The notes under the pieces: model-generated
Told to the model about the DNA's origin: nothing
Databases searched by the model: none
The model's input: only the letters and a program-made list of their open reading frames with translations
Program-made: the position numbers and the translations under genes
From: Clostridiales bacterium
GTDB lineage: Bacteria; Bacillota; Clostridia; Lachnospirales; Lachnospiraceae
Direction of reading: 5' to 3'
Assembly: GCA_018369015.1 (NCBI GenBank)
Contig: JAGZDD010000167.1
Span: 1 to 8,758, forward strand
DNA length: 8,758 nt
Shown: positions 1 to 6,173 of the stretch, in pieces
Numbering within the stretch: position 1 is the stretch's first letter
Layout of the letters: each line of letters begins with the position of its first letter

Positions 1-1787
1 GGCCTGAAATTAATGAAATAGTTCCAATTAAAGGATATGAAGTATTTCCCAAAGGCTTTGGCAGGAAGTGGCCGGATGTCCATGAAACTGTGCCTGTGCT
101 TACGGGAGGTTATGACGCCCCGGTTTATATTGTAGAAAGGCGGACGGCCCAAAGCCGGAAAAAGCTTGAGGAAGGGATATACATCTATGACATGGGGCAG
201 GAAATGGCCGGTGTTCCAAGAATCACTTTCCATGAAAAAGAAGGAACCAAAATTATTATACGCTTTGCAGAAATGCTTTACCCGGAAATGGAAGAATATG
301 CCCAAAACAAGGGGAGCCTGCTTCTGGAAAATTACCGTGATGCGACAAGCACGGATGTTTACATATGTAGTGGCAGCGACGATACCTACCAGCCCAGATT
401 TACATTCCATGGCTACCGCTATATTGAAGTCAGCGGCGTTACAAGGCCTCCGCAGGCTGGCTTGGTGGAGAGCCTCCAGTATTCTTCCGTGACGGATTTT
501 GTGGGAAGCTTTGATTGTTCAGATCCGTATTTGACCCGTTTTGCCCAAAATGTAAAATGGTCGCAGCTAAGTAATTTTATTAATATTCCTACGGACTGCC
601 CTCAGAGAAATGAAAGGATGGGATGGGCGGGGGATACCCATGTGTTTTGCCATACAGCCCTGCAAAACAGCCATTTAAAGCTGTTTTATGAGCGCAATCT
701 GGAAGCGATGGCTGATTTACAGACATCAGAAGGGCAATTCCCGGAAATTGCCCCCATAGGCGGGGGATTCGGCGGGATTACTTATGAATGTGCTTCAATT
801 TTTGTCGCGTGGGAGCTGTACCAGCAGTATGGAGATATGCGCACCCTCAGCCGTTTTTATCCGGGAATGAAAAACTATATGGCTTATATGGAAGATAAAG
901 GGCTGCCGGGAGGAAGCTGTAAGAGCTGTATAGGCCCGCTGGGAGACTGGCTGGCGCCGGAGGAAACGGATTTATATCTGATCTGGAATGCCTTTTACTA
1001 CAGGGAAGCCGACATAATGGGCAGGATTGCCGGCCTGCTTGGCGAAAAGGAAGACAGCAGGAGATATAAAATGCTGTCGCAAAAAATAAAGAAATTTTGG
1101 AACCGTACATTTGTGAATCCGGAAAACGGAAAAACAAGGGGGATTGACGGAAGGCTTTGCGACACACAGACATCCTATGCCCTGGGCATTATGTACGGTG
1201 TGGCGGCAGACTGGCAAAAGGCTGGGGAACATCTGGCCAGAAAGACCGCACAGGTGAATTATACAGTAAGGACTGGATTTTTCGGAACAGGGGTGCTTAC
1301 ATCCGCCCTGTGTAAAACCGGCCATGAAGCGGCGGCGTACCGCCTGATGCTTCAAAAGGAGTTCCCATCATGGCTTTATCCTGTTACTCAGGGAGCGACG
1401 ACAATCTGGGAACGGTGGGATTCGTATACCCGGGAGAAGGGATTTGGAGGGCAAAATGCTATGAACTCGTTTAACCACTATTCTCTGGGAAGCGTCCTGT
1501 CGTGGATTTACAGCGACATCCTGGGTGTGCGGCGAGAGGAAGAAAATCCTGGTTTTAGCCATTTTACTTTAAAGCCTGTGGCCGGCAGCCTTAGATATGC
1601 GCGGGGAAGCGTCTGCACGCCTTATGGAACATTATGGTGCGGCTGGGAGAAAGAGGGAAGCGGGGGAACATATACGTGCCGTATACCGGCCAACACAAGG
1701 GCCAGAGTTTGCCTGCCGGATGGCAGGGAAGAAGAAATAGGCTCGGGCGAACACAGTTTTTGCTTTATGTGCGAAAAGCCTAGTTAA
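1..1787 (+). CDS. Alpha-L-rhamnosidase, GH78 family (5' end outside window)
   Basis: Hydrolyses terminal alpha-L-rhamnose from plant or bacterial glycans by an inverting mechanism (family knowledge). The frame is open from base 3 with no stop before the left edge, so the gene starts upstream; 594 codons are visible. GH78 enzymes are usually 850-1000 residues, so the N-terminal domains are missing from view. The visible part begins in the beta-sandwich preceding the catalytic domain (IYDMGQEMAGVPRI, then FTFHGYRYIEVSG). The (alpha/alpha)6 barrel follows, with the family motif PTDCPQRNERMGWAGD near 588-635; its Glu (612-614) matches the general acid. WERWD has its Glu at 1410-1412, matching the general base. 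A C-terminal beta domain starts near 1540 (FSHFTLKPVAG). Key residues are intact, so it should be active. No signal peptide can be judged. It is separated from the next unit by a terminator. Exact substrate is unknown. Confidence 0.93.
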   Translation, partial: PEINEIVPIKGYEVFPKGFGRKWPDVHETVPVLTGGYDAPVYIVERRTAQSRKKLEEGIYIYDMGQEMAGVPRITFHEKEGTKIIIRFAEMLYPEMEEYAQNKGSLLLENYRDATSTDVYICSGSDDTYQPRFTFHGYRYIEVSGVTRPPQAGLVESLQYSSVTDFVGSFDCSDPYLTRFAQNVKWSQLSNFINIPTDCPQRNERMGWAGDTHVFCHTALQNSHLKLFYERNLEAMADLQTSEGQFPEIAPIGGGFGGITYECASIFVAWELYQQYGDMRTLSRFYPGMKNYMAYMEDKGLPGGSCKSCIGPLGDWLAPEETDLYLIWNAFYYREADIMGRIAGLLGEKEDSRRYKMLSQKIKKFWNRTFVNPENGKTRGIDGRLCDTQTSYALGIMYGVAADWQKAGEHLARKTAQVNYTVRTGFFGTGVLTSALCKTGHEAAAYRLMLQKEFPSWLYPVTQGATTIWERWDSYTREKGFGGQNAMNSFNHYSLGSVLSWIYSDILGVRREEENPGFSHFTLKPVAGSLRYARGSVCTPYGTLWCGWEKEGSGGTYTCRIPANTRARVCLPDGREEEIGSGEHSFCFMCEKPS

Positions 1788-1799
1788 AACCATATTATG

Positions 1800-1836
1800 T
1801 ACCGGAAATATCTATTGTATTTCCGGTATTTTTATT
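1800..1836 (+). terminator. Intrinsic terminator of the rhamnosidase gene
   Basis: A perfect 11-bp stem (TACCGGAAATA at 1800-1810 with TATTTCCGGTA at 1818-1828), a 7-nt loop, then TTTTTATT. It lies 13 nt after the rhamnosidase stop. The opposite strand has no T-run after the stem, so it should act in one direction only. Confidence 0.88.
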
Positions 1837-1843
1837 GTAAAAT
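1815..1843 (+). promoter_or_regulatory. Candidate promoter of the marR-ABC-SDR operon
   Basis: TAAAAT (1838-1843) differs from the consensus -10 at one base. TTGTAT (1815-1820), 17 bp upstream, is a weak -35 match that overlaps the loop and 3' arm of the preceding terminator. AT richness gives alternatives such as AATAAT at 1856-1861 with TTGTAA at 1835-1840 (15-bp spacing). A promoter is expected here because a terminator lies just upstream, but the exact one is uncertain. Confidence 0.4.
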
Positions 1844-1851
1844 AATTAAGT

Positions 1852-1866
1852 AGTTAATAATTAACT
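1852..1866 (+). promoter_or_regulatory. Putative MarR operator palindrome
   Basis: Perfect inverted repeat AGTTAAT-A-ATTAACT, 7-bp arms around one central base, between the candidate -10 and the marR ribosome site at 1877-1884. MarR dimers bind short AT-rich palindromes of this size and often repress their own operon from such a position. That this regulator binds it is inferred. In AT-rich DNA a chance palindrome is possible, but a perfect 15-mer exactly at the expected operator position is suggestive. Confidence 0.55.
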
Positions 1867-1892
1867 TCATAAGAGTAAAGGAGGCTAAAAAA

Positions 1893-2396
1893 ATGGAGCA
1901 GGATAATCGAAAGGACAGGCCATTAACTCAGGAGGAATATGAACAAATTTTAAAGCCGCTGCTGCATTTGTTCCGGCATGTGTGGAGAATCCATGGAAAT
2001 GCCCTGGATCAGGTGACTGTCCGCCAGGGGATTTACAAAAGCCAGATGAAAATGCTTGGCCATATTTTTCATCACGAAGGGATTTCGCAGAGAGAACTGG
2101 CTTCCCAGTTGGAAATCTCTCCGCCATCCATCGCAGTGACTGCGAAAAAGCTGGAGAAAATGGGGTATATCGAGAGGAAGATGGATGAAAAGGATAACCG
2201 GATGAATATATTAAATACAACGCAGGCCGGCAGGGAGCTTTTGGGGAAAACGTGGAAACAGTTTACCGATGTGGATGTGCGGATGTTTGACGGCTTTTGC
2301 CCGGAGGAGCTTATGGAGTTAAAGTCTTATTATGAACGGATTCAGGCGAATCTGGAACGTATTAATGGTGAGATGGACGAGGATGACGGTCAGTAA
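1893..2396 (+). CDS. MarR-family transcriptional regulator
   Basis: A 167-residue dimeric winged-helix DNA-binding protein, of typical MarR length. The ATG is supported by a strong AAAGGAGG at 1877-1884, 8 nt upstream. Residues about 15-60 form the N-terminal helices. The helix-turn-helix is GISQRELASQLEIS (63-76) with recognition helix from about 76 to 91 (SPPSIAVTAKKLEKMG). The wing carries the family signature DxxDxR (D98, D101, R103). C-terminal helices (about 111-158) complete the dimer interface, followed by an acidic tail (MDEDDGQ). It is first in the operon, 21 nt before the first ABC subunit. The usual MarR arrangement would make it a repressor of itself and the exporter, released by a ligand that the exporter may remove. 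The ligand cannot be read from sequence. Confidence 0.93.
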   Translation: MEQDNRKDRPLTQEEYEQILKPLLHLFRHVWRIHGNALDQVTVRQGIYKSQMKMLGHIFHHEGISQRELASQLEISPPSIAVTAKKLEKMGYIERKMDEKDNRMNILNTTQAGRELLGKTWKQFTDVDVRMFDGFCPEELMELKSYYERIQANLERINGEMDEDDGQ

Positions 2397-2417
2397 GCTG
2401 GTTTAAGGGGGGATTTT

Positions 2418-4151
2418 ATGGGGAGATTTATCCGGTATGGCCGGGAGTACGGCAGATTTTTTATATTTGCCCCAATACTTACGATGGCAGATACATTGGC
2501 GGAGGTTGTTTTGCCAATGCTTATGTCGATTATTGTTTCAAAGGGAATTATGAATGAGGATATTCCGTTCATTTTACAGATGGGCGGCGTTATGGTGCTG
2601 GTCGCTTTGTTTGCCATGGGTACGGCGATTGCGGGGGCCTGGTGCAGCGCCCGGGCCTCAACGGGCCTTGGGGCGAATCTGCGCCAGGGCTTGTTTGATA
2701 AGGTCCAGGAATTTTCTTTCGCAAATATTGATACATTCAGTACCGGTTCTTTGGTAACGCGTTTGACCAATGACATTACCCAGGTCCAGAACGTTACGAT
2801 GATGGGGCTGCGCATGGCTCTTCGGGCGCCGGTAATGCTCATTGGGGCCGTGGTTATGGCGGTCAGCCTTGATAAAGAGCTGGCCATGGTCTTTCTTATT
2901 TCTATTCCTGTGCTCGGCATTGCCCTGGCGCTTATTATGAAAAATGCCTTTCCGCGCTTTGACCGGCTTCAAAGCATGTTTGACCGGCTTAATAATAATG
3001 TCGAGGAAAATGCTACCAATGTCCGGGTTGTCAAGTCTTTTGTCCGGGAGGATTATGAGAAGGAAAAATTTGAACAGTCCAATTCCCTTTTGTATAAGGC
3101 CGCATGGCGGGCGATCCGCCTTGTTGTGATGGATATGCCGGTGATGACGCTGGTGATGAATATAACGACGATTGCCGTCGTATGGCTGGGCGGGAATAAA
3201 ATTCTGGCCGGACAGCTCGAGGTTGCCAATCTGATGGCGTTTATTACCTACACATTTCAGATACTTATGTCTTTGATGATGATGTCTATGGTATTTATTA
3301 TGGGCTCCCGCGCCGTCATTTCAGCGCGCCGTATTCTCGAGGTTTTTAGCGAGCCGGTAGATTTAAAAAGCTCTGAACAATCGGCAGCTCATAATTATCA
3401 GGTGCAAACAGGGCGGGTAGAATTTAAAAATGTCAGCTTCCGTTACAGCAAAAATGGAGAGGATGTGCTGAAAAATGTGAGCTTTCAAATTGAACCGGGG
3501 CAGGTCGTGGCAATCATTGGCGCCACCGGTTCCGCAAAAACATCGCTTGTGCAGCTTATCCCAAGGCTTTACGATGTGACTGGCGGCGAGGTTTTGGTGG
3601 ATGGCCGCAACGTAAAGGAATATACTGTAGAGCATTTAAGAGATGCCGTCGGGATGGTGCTTCAGAAAAATGTTTTGTTTACTGGAACGGTTAAGGAAAA
3701 CCTTAAATGGGGCGACGAAAATGCCAGCGACGAGGCTGTGGCGGCCGCGGCACGGGCGGCGCAGGCCCATGATTTTATTATGGGAATGAAGGACGGCTAT
3801 GACACGGATTTATCCCAGGGCGGCGTTAATGTTTCCGGCGGGCAAAAGCAGCGGCTCTGTATTGCCAGGGCTTTACTAAAAAAGCCGAAAATACTTATTC
3901 TTGATGACAGTACAAGCGCCGTAGATACGGCGACGGAGGCAAAGATCCGGGAAACCTTTTCTACGACGCTGAAAGATGCTACGAAAATTATTATCGCGCA
4001 GCGCATTACATCGGTGATGGAGGCAGACAAAATTATTATTATTGACGGCGGACAGATTGTCGGCATGGGAACTCACAGGGAGCTTCTTGAACATAACAAA
4101 GAGTATCAGGAAATTTATGATTCACAGAAGGACAGGGAGGTGAGCGCGTAA
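2418..4151 (+). CDS. Heterodimeric ABC exporter subunit with degenerate ATP site
   Basis: A 577-residue half-transporter: one membrane domain (about 1-305, six probable helices, the first two near 14-40 and 51-75) fused to one nucleotide-binding domain (about 332-577). AAGGGGGG at 2405-2412 supports the ATG. The Q-loop Gln is Q416 and the signature is VSGGQ (472-476). Three catalytic motifs are altered. Walker A is GATGSAKT (368-375), with Ala for the last Gly. Walker B is ILILDD (492-497), with Asp497 for the catalytic Glu. The H-loop reads AQR, with Gln528 for His. This is the pattern of the degenerate-site partner in exporters such as TM287/TM288, BmrCD and LmrCD. Its VSGGQ should complete the active site of the partner encoded next. 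Substrate is unknown; multidrug or lipid-like export is the family expectation. Confidence 0.93.
   Translation: MGRFIRYGREYGRFFIFAPILTMADTLAEVVLPMLMSIIVSKGIMNEDIPFILQMGGVMVLVALFAMGTAIAGAWCSARASTGLGANLRQGLFDKVQEFSFANIDTFSTGSLVTRLTNDITQVQNVTMMGLRMALRAPVMLIGAVVMAVSLDKELAMVFLISIPVLGIALALIMKNAFPRFDRLQSMFDRLNNNVEENATNVRVVKSFVREDYEKEKFEQSNSLLYKAAWRAIRLVVMDMPVMTLVMNITTIAVVWLGGNKILAGQLEVANLMAFITYTFQILMSLMMMSMVFIMGSRAVISARRILEVFSEPVDLKSSEQSAAHNYQVQTGRVEFKNVSFRYSKNGEDVLKNVSFQIEPGQVVAIIGATGSAKTSLVQLIPRLYDVTGGEVLVDGRNVKEYTVEHLRDAVGMVLQKNVLFTGTVKENLKWGDENASDEAVAAAARAAQAHDFIMGMKDGYDTDLSQGGVNVSGGQKQRLCIARALLKKPKILILDDSTSAVDTATEAKIRETFSTTLKDATKIIIAQRITSVMEADKIIIIDGGQIVGMGTHRELLEHNKEYQEIYDSQKDREVSA
4135..4151 (+). 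promoter_or_regulatory. Ribosome site and TAATG stop/start overlap coupling the two ABC genes
   Basis: GGGAGG (4135-4140) lies within the last codons of the first ABC gene, 10 nt before the second gene's ATG. The stop TAA (4149-4151) shares its last A with that ATG. Such one-base overlaps usually give translational coupling, which suits two subunits needed in equal amounts. The overlap is seen; coupling is inferred. Confidence 0.8.
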
Positions 4152-5923
4152 TGCCGGGAGGAAGAAGAGGGCAGGTGCAGCAAAAACCTAAGGATACAAA
4201 GGCAACAATGAAGCGGATCATAAAGTACCTTAAGGTCTATAAAACTAGGCTTTTTTTCGTATTTGTATGTGTGCTTATCAGTTCTGTTACAACGCTGGCC
4301 GGGTCTTATATGATACGGCCGATTTTAAACAGTGTTGTCGCCGGAGACGGTGTTGGCGTACTCGTTCGTAATCTAGTGATGATGGGATGTATTTATGCCC
4401 TTTGTGTCGGGGCAACCTTTTGCCAGAAGCAGGTCATTGTAAAAATTTCCCAGAGCGTTTTGTATACAATGCGTAAGGACTTATTTGACCGGCTTCAAAA
4501 GCTCCCGGTCCGGTATTTTGATAATCATACGACCGGGGAAATTATGAGCCGTTTTGCAAATGATATTGATAATATTGGCAATATGTTGGATAATAGTATT
4601 ACAGTTCTTATGTCGTCCATTATTTCATTTGCTGGAACATTGGCGCTGATGATTTATACGAACATATGGCTGACGCTGATTACGATTGTCATGCTTCCGG
4701 TTATGCTGAAAACCTCCACAGGGATTTTAAAGCACAGCCAGAAGTTTTTCAAGTCGCAGCAGGCGGCTTTGGCTGCGGCTAACGGATATATCGAGGAAAT
4801 TATTTCCGGGCAGAAGGTTGTTAAAGTATTTAACCACGAGGAAATCGCAAAGAAAGAATTTGGGCAGCTTAACCGGGATCTTAAGGAAAAGCAGGTGAAG
4901 GCCCAGTTTTTGTCGGGAATTGTCATGCCTGTGAACGTGAACCTGAACAGTATTAATTATGCGCTGAATACAGTGGTGGGAGCGTATTTATGTATTGCCC
5001 ATGGCTTTGATATTGGCGGCCTGGCTGTTTCAATCAATTATTCGCGGCAGTTTGGGCGTCCGGTTAACGAGCTGTCCAACCAGATGAGCGTCATTTTGTC
5101 GGCGCTGGCCGGGGCTGAGCGGGTGTTTGCTGTGCTGGATACCGAACAAGAGCCAGAGGACGCACCGGATGCTAAGGCTCCTGAATGTATCCGGGGCGAT
5201 GTTGTGCTGAAAAATGTTTATTTCGGCTATCGCCCGGATAAAATGGTTCTCAAAAATATATCCCTTTATGCAAGGCCGGGGCAGAAAATCGCTTTTGCAG
5301 GTTCTACCGGCGCAGGAAAGACGACGATTACGAACCTGCTGACAAGGTTTTACGATATTTCCCAGGGGGAGATTACCATTGACGGAATACCACTTGAGCG
5401 GATAAAAAAGGACTGCCTGCGCGCAGCCATTGCAATGGTGCTTCAGGATACCCATTTATTTACAGGAACAGTGATGGAAAATATCCGCTACGGGCGTCTT
5501 GATGCCACAGACGAAGAGGTGGTTGCGGCGGCAAAAATTGCCAATGCGGATAGCTTTATCCGGCATTTGCCAGAAGGGTACCAGACGGTGCTTGCTGGAG
5601 ATGGCTCTAATTTAAGCCAGGGGCAGCGCCAGCTTTTAAATATTGCCCGGGCGGCGGTATCAAAAGCGCCCATTCTTATTTTGGACGAGGCGACAAGTTC
5701 CGTCGATACGCGCACGGAACGCCAGATTGACAAGGGGATGGATGAATTGATGAAGGGCAGGACGACCTTTGTTATTGCCCACCGTTTGTCTACGGTGCGC
5801 AATGCGGACGCGATTATGGTTCTTGAAAATGGTGAAATTATTGAGCGGGGCAGCCATGAGGAGCTGCTTAGGCTGCGTGGGCGCTATTATGAACTGTCGG
5901 TTGGAAAGGCAGAACTAAATTAG
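4151..5923 (+). CDS. Heterodimeric ABC exporter subunit with canonical ATP site
   Basis: A 590-residue half-transporter partnering the preceding subunit. A basic, polar N-terminal stretch (1-32) precedes the membrane domain (about 33-325); the nucleotide-binding domain spans about 350-590. Motifs: Walker A GSTGAGKT (384-391), Q-loop Q432, signature LSQGQ (488-492), Walker B ILILDE (508-513) with catalytic Glu513, and H-loop His544. Its Walker motifs should pair with the partner's VSGGQ to make the active site, while its non-standard LSQGQ faces the partner's degenerate motifs. The start is fixed by GGGAGG and the TAATG overlap; an in-frame ATG at codon 20 is less likely. The TAG stop is composite: TA belongs to the 8-bp target duplication and G is the first base of the inserted element. 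Before insertion the stop would have been TAA at the same codon, so the protein is unchanged. Confidence 0.93.
   Translation: MPGGRRGQVQQKPKDTKATMKRIIKYLKVYKTRLFFVFVCVLISSVTTLAGSYMIRPILNSVVAGDGVGVLVRNLVMMGCIYALCVGATFCQKQVIVKISQSVLYTMRKDLFDRLQKLPVRYFDNHTTGEIMSRFANDIDNIGNMLDNSITVLMSSIISFAGTLALMIYTNIWLTLITIVMLPVMLKTSTGILKHSQKFFKSQQAALAAANGYIEEIISGQKVVKVFNHEEIAKKEFGQLNRDLKEKQVKAQFLSGIVMPVNVNLNSINYALNTVVGAYLCIAHGFDIGGLAVSINYSRQFGRPVNELSNQMSVILSALAGAERVFAVLDTEQEPEDAPDAKAPECIRGDVVLKNVYFGYRPDKMVLKNISLYARPGQKIAFAGSTGAGKTTITNLLTRFYDISQGEITIDGIPLERIKKDCLRAAIAMVLQDTHLFTGTVMENIRYGRLDATDEEVVAAAKIANADSFIRHLPEGYQTVLAGDGSNLSQGQRQLLNIARAAVSKAPILILDEATSSVDTRTERQIDKGMDELMKGRTTFVIAHRLSTVRNADAIMVLENGEIIERGSHEELLRLRGRYYELSVGKAELN
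5915..5922 (+). repeat. Left target-site duplication of the inserted element
   Basis: CTAAATTA immediately before the terminal inverted repeat, identical to 6150-6157. It covers the last codons of the second ABC gene (Leu-Asn) and two bases of its stop. Confidence 0.85.
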
Positions 5924-6021
5924 TAACTATTCAGCCATGAATCTCGGATTCACGCAGCTAACGCTGCTCATCGCCGCTATCGCGGCCAAATCCTCGATTC
6001 GGGCTAAACGCCCTATGTCTG
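5923..6021 (-). repeat. 99-nt repeat module, copy 1
   Basis: The left terminal repeat plus the structured block. Read on the - strand, it aligns end to end with 7267-7365 at roughly four fifths identity (hand alignment, two single-base gaps). The best conserved parts are the terminal repeat, GGGCGTTTAGCCC and GTTAGCTGCG. The shared sequence stops within 3 nt of the start of the inner inverted repeat, so terminal repeat plus block behaves as one module. Confidence 0.8.
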
Positions 6022-6129
6022 GTAATACAAAAACTCCTATGCAAGCAAGCTTGCGGTCTACGCTCCGCTTCGGTCGGCGCAGGGCAGACGTCCACTGGAC
6101 GTCTTGCGCCAGAGTTTTTGTATTACCAG
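6019..6129. repeat. Internal 18-bp inverted repeat within the element
   Basis: CTGGTAATACAAAAACTC (6019-6036) pairs perfectly with its complement at 6112-6129. With the outer 17-bp pair this lets the single strand fold into a long stem interrupted only by the 79-nt block on one side and 3 nt on the other. The apical part holds the GCAAGCTTGC palindrome (6045-6054) and the hairpin at 6076-6110. Confidence 0.85.
6076..6119 (+). terminator. Terminator-like hairpin inside the inserted element
   Basis: GGCGCA and AGACGTCC (6076-6081, 6086-6093) pair with GGACGTCT and TGCGCC (6097-6104, 6105-6110): 14 bp in all, with a 3-nt loop and a GGGC bulge. Then AGAG and TTTTT (6115-6119). The T-run starts 4 nt after the stem, so efficiency is uncertain. 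The T-run also belongs to the internal inverted repeat, which may compete for pairing. If it works, it lowers read-through from the ABC genes into the SDR gene. Confidence 0.4.
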
Positions 6130-6149
6130 CCGCATGGCTGAATAGTTAC

Positions 6150-6157
6150 CTAAATTA
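6150..6157 (+). repeat. Right target-site duplication of the inserted element
   Basis: CTAAATTA directly after the right terminal repeat, identical to 5915-5922. It is followed by AGGAGG, the SDR ribosome site, which the insertion left intact. Confidence 0.85.
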
Positions 6158-6173
6158 AGGAGGATTTGTTTTT

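Larger units (their letters stand above)
5923..6149. mobile_element. 227-bp non-autonomous element (MITE), probably IS66-type
   Basis: Bounded by perfect 17-bp inverted repeats: GTAACTATTCAGCCATG at 5923-5939 and its complement at 6133-6149. Perfect 8-bp direct repeats flank it directly (5915-5922 and 6150-6157). A second perfect inverted pair of 18 bp lies inside (6019-6036 and 6112-6129). Between the left outer and inner arms is a block of about 79 nt with three small hairpins: 5954-5967, 5973-5986 and 6001-6013. The matching gap on the right is 3 nt. There is no transposase, so movement would need an enzyme supplied in trans. GTAA ends plus 8-bp duplications are the usual pattern of the IS66 family (established knowledge); assignment to that family is inference. 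It splits the ABC genes from the SDR gene and contains a terminator-like hairpin. Confidence 0.85.

Noticed and set aside
90..1787. GTG at 90 as the true start of the rhamnosidase
   Set aside because: The frame stays open to the window edge (codons from base 3) and the upstream residues continue a GH78-like sequence; no ribosome site precedes the GTG, and the protein would lack family N-terminal domains.
2390..2920. 176-codon antisense open frame opposite the first ABC gene
   Set aside because: Overlaps the membrane domain coding sequence of a clear ABC subunit; a frame shadow with low-complexity composition.
5954..6013. tRNA or tRNA-like gene from the cluster of three hairpins
   Set aside because: No acceptor stem, T-loop (GTTCRA) or anticodon-arm pattern; the hairpins are part of the repeat module.
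5937..6158. 73-codon open frame inside the inserted element
   Set aside because: It starts in the terminal repeat and runs through the palindromes and hairpins into the target duplication; it has no ribosome site and no protein-like composition. The repeat structure explains the sequence.
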